A stretch of DNA of 26,082 nt from an uncultured Roseburia sp. (GTDB taxonomy: Bacteria; Bacillota; Clostridia; Lachnospirales; Lachnospiraceae), in NCBI GenBank assembly GCA_900542495.1, contig UQNW01000033.1, positions 1 to 26,082 on the forward strand. Direction: 5' to 3'. The first letter of the stretch is position 1; every line of letters starts with the position of its first letter. Shown one piece after another: positions 22,554-26,082 of the stretch. Both the position numbers and the translations under genes were made by a program. Below the pieces are notes generated by a model, which had not been told where the DNA came from, did no database searches, and saw nothing but the letters and a program-made list of their open reading frames with translations.

Positions 22554-24170
22554 ATGAAGAAAAAAACACTTGCACTTGTTCTTGCGTGTACAATGACAGC
22601 AAGCCTTTTTACAGGATGCGGAAGTAAGAACGAGACAGAGACAACACAGCCACAGACAGAGGCAGCAGCAGAAACAGAAGCCACAGAGGTGGATGATCAG
22701 GCAGCAGCAGATGAAGTTGCAGCATTGATCGATGCAATTTATGTGCAGACAAGAAATGAGAACACAGACGAGCAGTGTGCAGCAGCAAAAGAAGCATGGG
22801 ATAACCTGACAGATGCACAGAAAGCTTTGGTAGAAGGAGAAAATGCAGATCCGGATTATTTCGGAAGAGATACCGGAGATGCCTCCAAAGACGATCCACT
22901 GAATGAAGATGGCATCGGAGAAAATGAACTTTTAGTTGTAAGTTTTGGTACTTCTTTTAATGACAGCCGTGCAGAAGATATCGGCGGCGTAGAAAAAGCA
23001 TTAGAGGAAGCTTATCCGGACTGGTCTGTAAGACGTGCATTTACCGCACAGATCATCATCAACCATGTGCAGGCAAGAGATAGTGAAAAAATTGACAATG
23101 TTGAGCAGGCACTTGACAGAGCAGTGGCAAACGGAGTGAAAAATCTTGTCGTACAGCCAACTCATTTAATGCATGGCGCAGAGTATGATGAACTTGTGGA
23201 AGCATTAGATGCGTACAAAGATAAATTTGAAACAGTTACAGTAGCAGAACCATTATTAGGTGAAGTTGGAAGTGACGCAGCTGTCATTAATGACGATAAA
23301 GCAGCAGTAGCAGAAGCTATCACAGCAGAAGCAGTAAAAACAGCAGGATTTGATTCCTTAGATGCTGCAAAAGAAGATGGAACAGCATTTGTGTTCATGG
23401 GACATGGTACTTCCCATACTGCAAAAGTAAGCTACAGCCAGATGGCTACCCAGATGGAAAAATTAGGATATGACAATGTATTTATCGGAACAGTAGAAGG
23501 CGAACCGGAAGAAACAGCCTGCGAGAATGTGATCAATGATGTAAAAGAAGCAGGATACACAAAGGTGATCCTTCGTCCATTAATGGTCGTTGCCGGAGAT
23601 CATGCAAACAACGATATGGCTGGGGATGATGAAGATTCCTGGAAGAGCCAGTTTGAAGCAAGCGGTGCTTTTGATACGGTAGACTGCCAGATCGCAGGAC
23701 TTGGTGGAATCGAAGCAATCGAGCAGATTTACGTTGCACATACAAAGGCAGCAATCGATTCTCTTGGAGATATTGTCACAACATCAGTAGATAACAGCGA
23801 TGTTCTTGCAGACGGAACCTATTCTGCAAAATTTGACACAGACAGCAGCATGTTTCATGTGAATGAAGCTTATGACGGACGCGGAACTTTAACTGTAAAA
23901 AACGGAAAAATGACACTTCACATCGTAATGCCGTCCGAAAATGTTGTGAACCTTTTCTTAGGAACAGCAGATGATGCTCAGAAAGACGGAGCGGAATTAA
24001 TCCAGCCAACAACAGAGAAAGTTACATATTCTGACGGAACAACAGAGGAAGTATATGCTTTTGACGTACCGGTAGAAGCATTAGAGAAAGAGTTTGACCT
24101 TGCACTGATCGGAACAAAAGGAAAATGGTATGACCATAAAGTTTCTGTTTCAGATGCAAAGGCTGAATAA
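22554..24170 (+). CDS. cbiK: Surface lipoprotein cobaltochelatase (CbiK) with NEAT-like C-terminal domain
   Basis: A 538-residue protein. Residues 1-22 are a lipoprotein signal ending 'LFTGC' (Cys22). An acidic linker and a small helical module with 'AAKEAWDNLTDAQKALV' (77-93), typical of Gram-positive surface proteins, follow. Residues 125-405 are CbiK, which inserts Co(II) into sirohydrochlorin: 'ELLVVSFGTSFNDSR', 'VQPTHLMHGAEYDEL', 'FMGHGTSH' (His284), 'GTVEGEPEE' (Glu315) and 'VVAGDHANNDMAGDDEDSWK' (His350); these three match the CbiK metal-site residues. Residues 419-534 form a beta-rich NEAT-like domain ('DGTYSAKF' to 'FDVPVEALEKEF' and 'WYDHKVSVSD'). GGAG (22544-22547) precedes the ATG. 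The signal predicts action outside the membrane, odd for a biosynthetic chelatase; cobalt or tetrapyrrole capture is an alternative. Confidence 0.9.
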   Translation: MKKKTLALVLACTMTASLFTGCGSKNETETTQPQTEAAAETEATEVDDQAAADEVAALIDAIYVQTRNENTDEQCAAAKEAWDNLTDAQKALVEGENADPDYFGRDTGDASKDDPLNEDGIGENELLVVSFGTSFNDSRAEDIGGVEKALEEAYPDWSVRRAFTAQIIINHVQARDSEKIDNVEQALDRAVANGVKNLVVQPTHLMHGAEYDELVEALDAYKDKFETVTVAEPLLGEVGSDAAVINDDKAAVAEAITAEAVKTAGFDSLDAAKEDGTAFVFMGHGTSHTAKVSYSQMATQMEKLGYDNVFIGTVEGEPEETACENVINDVKEAGYTKVILRPLMVVAGDHANNDMAGDDEDSWKSQFEASGAFDTVDCQIAGLGGIEAIEQIYVAHTKAAIDSLGDIVTTSVDNSDVLADGTYSAKFDTDSSMFHVNEAYDGRGTLTVKNGKMTLHIVMPSENVVNLFLGTADDAQKDGAELIQPTTEKVTYSDGTTEEVYAFDVPVEALEKEFDLALIGTKGKWYDHKVSVSDAKAE

Positions 24171-24215
24171 TGATCAGAAAAGAAAATTCAGGACATGTAA
24201 AAGTGAATAAGTAAA

Positions 24216-24262
24216 AAATAAACGCACAGATTGTTAAGAGAACACGATTTGTGCGTTTATTT
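24216..24262 (+). terminator. Intrinsic terminator after the cobaltochelatase gene
   Basis: A perfect 13-bp stem AAATAAACGCACA/TGTGCGTTTATTT (24216-24228 with 24250-24262) extends inward to about 19 bp with G-U pairs, closing a 9-base loop. The right arm ends TTTATTT, supplying the U-rich 3' side. The near-symmetry could let it act in both directions. Confidence 0.7.
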
Positions 24263-24288
24263 GTGTGTGTGGCGAATCTATGATTCTG

Positions 24289-24297
24289 TGTTATAAT
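24289..24297 (+). promoter_or_regulatory. Extended -10 promoter of the hydrolase gene
   Basis: TGTTATAAT is an extended -10 with a consensus TATAAT (24292-24297), about 70 bases before the hydrolase start. No good -35 box at the right distance was seen, which extended -10 promoters can tolerate. Confidence 0.45.
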
Positions 24298-24366
24298 AAG
24301 CTCGTTCTAACGTTTTTAAAGATAAGAAACAGAACATGTTATAAACAGAAGAAAAGAGGTCATAAA

Positions 24367-25155
24367 ATGAAAAAAGTAGGTGTAAGTAAAGAGGAAAAAC
24401 AATTATCTTATTATAAGTTTTTCGAGCGTGATTTAGCAGAAGTACCACAGGAGAAACTTGATATTTTAAATAAAGGTGCATCTAAGATTCCAGCAGTTCC
24501 ATTTGAAAAAAGAAATCTGTATCTTGCAGGTGCAGATGAGGAATATTGTCAGGTTGGATATGGAGTTATGGAGGACGGAACAGCATTTGTATGTAATACA
24601 ACCTATATGCCTGGGGTAACAGTTGAGATGCTTGACTGGTGGTTCCCGTGGCATAGTGTAGGTTCTGATTTGAGATATAAAATATGGGATCCGGAAGACC
24701 ATTACTTTGCCAGAGCAGACCGTGCAGATTATGTATGTGATCCGGCAGTTCCGATGAACCAGAAAACATGGGGAGTCAGTCACTACATATTAGAAAATGC
24801 AGGAATGGGACCAGACTTTTTGAAATTAAATTTTAAGAGACCGGCGGATTTTGGCTTCGACGAATCGTTGATTGGAACAGAAAAATGCACTTCGTTAGTG
24901 TGCGCTATCGGAGAGGGCAATTGTGCAGCAGCGATGACACACAAATGGTATCCATACGAAGACGGAATGGTATTCTGTTCCCGTTTCTGGATTGGAATGG
25001 GAGTTGTAGATGGAAAAATTGTAAAGACACTGCCAGAAGGAGTCCGTATTCCAGAAGTTGTTCCACAGGGCTTATTTGGACATAATATTAAAGAATTTAC
25101 AAATCTTGCGGCAATTTTACCTGAATTATATGAGGAAAATAAAGGGGAACTATAA
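24367..25155 (+). CDS. DAPG/phloretin hydrolase-like C-C hydrolase
   Basis: A 262-residue protein of the PhlG family, zinc enzymes that cut the acyl carbon-carbon bond of acylphloroglucinols; the phloretin hydrolase of the gut bacterium Eubacterium ramulus belongs here. The signature is 'MLDWWFPWHSVGSDLRYKIW' (88-107) followed by 'DPEDHY'. Candidate zinc ligands are His112, Glu143 (in 'SHYILENAG'), His192 and His239; the 31-residue step from His112 to Glu143 equals that of His129 and Glu160 in Pseudomonas PhlG (from memory). The ATG at 24367 has AAAGAGG close upstream; the frame extends further but without a site. The gene seems intact, and an esterase/methyltransferase graveyard follows. The actual substrate is unknown. 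Confidence 0.8.
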   Translation: MKKVGVSKEEKQLSYYKFFERDLAEVPQEKLDILNKGASKIPAVPFEKRNLYLAGADEEYCQVGYGVMEDGTAFVCNTTYMPGVTVEMLDWWFPWHSVGSDLRYKIWDPEDHYFARADRADYVCDPAVPMNQKTWGVSHYILENAGMGPDFLKLNFKRPADFGFDESLIGTEKCTSLVCAIGEGNCAAAMTHKWYPYEDGMVFCSRFWIGMGVVDGKIVKTLPEGVRIPEVVPQGLFGHNIKEFTNLAAILPELYEENKGEL

Positions 25156-25165
25156 AATATTTATA

Positions 25166-25700
25166 CCCGGAACTTATGCAACGCAGTGCAGAAAATATTT
25201 TGGAGATATGTCGATCAAGGGTGTGGAGATTGATGAGAAAATCACAGATCTTTCCCGGAAATATTTTTCCCTGCCGGATGATGTGAAGGTCACAACCCAT
25301 GACGGTCGGGCGTATTTACAGGCAATGGATGTAAAATATGATGTGATCATGGTGGACGCCTATCAGGATATTACCATTCCGTTTCAGATGTCGTCTGTAG
25401 AATTTTTCACAATGGTAAAGGAACATCTGACTGACGATGGCGTGATGGTTGTGAACATGAATATGCGTGGCAGTGGGGAAGGAAACATCAACCAGTATCT
25501 TTCTGACATGATCGCATCTGTGTTTGGAACTGTTTATACCGCAGATGTGAAGGGTTCTACGAACCGGGAACTTTTTGCATCGGATAACACGAAAATGCTG
25601 GATACATTAAAAAACAATGCAGGTGATCCAAGAGGAAGTTGCCTATTATAAAGGAATTTATGAAACAGAAGGCATAGATGGTCTGCTGGAGAGTCTGTAG
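25166..25700 (+). pseudogene. Spermidine-synthase-like gene remnant, 5' truncated and frameshifted
   Basis: From about 25169 the frame reads 'PGTYATQCRKYFGDMSIKGV' then EIDEKI; further on come 'THDGRAYLQAM', 'VIMVDAYQDITIPFQMSSVE' and 'STNRELFASDN', the SAM-binding and catalytic half of spermidine-synthase-like methyltransferases. The N-terminal half, including the first glycine of the SAM loop, is missing; the homology begins just after the hydrolase stop and has no plausible start of its own. At about 25622 a single extra G seems to shift the frame: reading on from 25623 gives 'VIQEEVAYYKGIYETEGIDG', four or five more codons and a stop at 25698-25700. A non-functional remnant is the best reading. 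Confidence 0.75.
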
Positions 25701-25774
25701 ACAATTAGTGATTAGAAGGGGATTCTATAAGAAATAGAGGACTGGTGTTGAATAATTTAAAATAAAAGTGGAAA

Positions 25775-25806
25775 GAGGCACAGGAGAAAATTCCTGTGTC
25801 TTTTTT
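25775..25806 (+). terminator. Intrinsic terminator between the two gene remnants
   Basis: Arms around GGCACAGGA (25777-25785) and TCCTGTGTC (25792-25800) pair with one G-U, extend outward by A-T and G-U pairs, and are followed by TTTTTT. The region 25701-25775 before it holds no recognisable gene. Confidence 0.75.
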
Positions 25807-25875
25807 CATGTTTCACTATTCCACCAGAGTATAGTATAATTCCGAATAATTATGGTACATATTTTAGTTAAATAG

Positions 25876-26043
25876 ATAAAATACAGACATGAACAAGAGA
25901 CATTAAATGGAGAAAAATACCAGTATTCAGCAAATGCAGGGCTTGACGATATTGTAAAAGCTCTGGAATGGATTCATGAAAATATTGAACAGTTTGGTGG
26001 AGATCCGGAGAATGTGACAGTGTTCGGTGGTGCTAGAATATAA
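25876..26043 (+). pseudogene. Carboxylesterase (type B) fragment
   Basis: The frame gives 'GEKYQYSANAGLDDIVKALE' then WIHENIEQFGGDPENVTVFG, a textbook stretch of type B carboxylesterases just before the nucleophile elbow. The intact family continues FGQSGGGAK; here it reads FGGARI and stops at 26041-26043, so the three residues with the catalytic Ser appear deleted and the frame ends. Upstream the frame is closed at 25873-25875 with no start codon. Both ends are missing, so this is a remnant of an internal piece. Confidence 0.75.
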
Positions 26044-26082
26044 ATAGTACAAGCCAAAATGAGAAATTCCAAATACACATAA

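Noticed and set aside
25058..25168. Start of the spermidine-synthase-like frame within the hydrolase gene
   Set aside because: That part is the hydrolase coding sequence read in another frame; synthase homology begins only near 25169.

Overview
The window looks like the chromosome of a low-GC anaerobic Firmicute, most likely a gut Lachnospiraceae (Roseburia/Eubacterium-like). The reasons are strong AGGAGG-type ribosome sites, the anaerobic (early cobalt insertion) B12 genes, DUF3791/DUF3990/DUF3793 family genes, and a DAPG/phloretin-type hydrolase. Every supportable gene is on the + strand. I saw no tRNA, rRNA, CRISPR array, insertion sequence or phage gene.

Layout. (1) 1-0.9 kb: a DUF3990 gene with a DUF3791 partner, closed by a strong terminator. 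(2) 0.9-2.5 kb: a DUF3793 protein, a flavodoxin and a DUF2325 protein. Two matching palindromes (GTTAG-N6-CTAAC) lie against the -10 regions of the first two genes and suggest a metal-responsive regulon; a terminator follows. (3) 2.5-22.0 kb: a promoter, a cobalamin riboswitch with terminator, then about 19 genes in one direction, many overlapping. They encode a membrane-anchored NEAT-like protein, a BtuFCD-type ABC importer, CbiP, CobT, CobU, CobS, a short CobU-like protein, an alpha-ribazole phosphatase, CbiB, threonine-phosphate decarboxylase, CbiC, CbiD, CbiF, CbiG, CbiH, a CbiJ-CbiE-CbiT fusion and CbiA. (4) 22.0-24.3 kb: a second promoter and cobalamin riboswitch, with two terminator hairpins, controlling a predicted surface lipoprotein that joins a CbiK cobaltochelatase to a NEAT-like domain. 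(5) 24.3-26.1 kb: a DAPG/phloretin-hydrolase-like gene, then remnants of a spermidine-synthase-like gene and a carboxylesterase.

Together, blocks 3 and 4 hold corrin-ring synthesis from cobalt insertion onward, lower-ligand attachment and corrinoid uptake, all apparently shut down by cobalamin through the two riboswitches. Absent from the window are CbiL (C20 methylation), a corrinoid adenosyltransferase and the genes for sirohydrochlorin. The most unusual points are the extracytoplasmic CbiK with a domain resembling the first gene of the uptake operon, a CobU activity apparently spread over two genes, an extra C-terminal domain on the ABC ATPase, and a tandem repeat encoding mini-ORFs ahead of cbiC.
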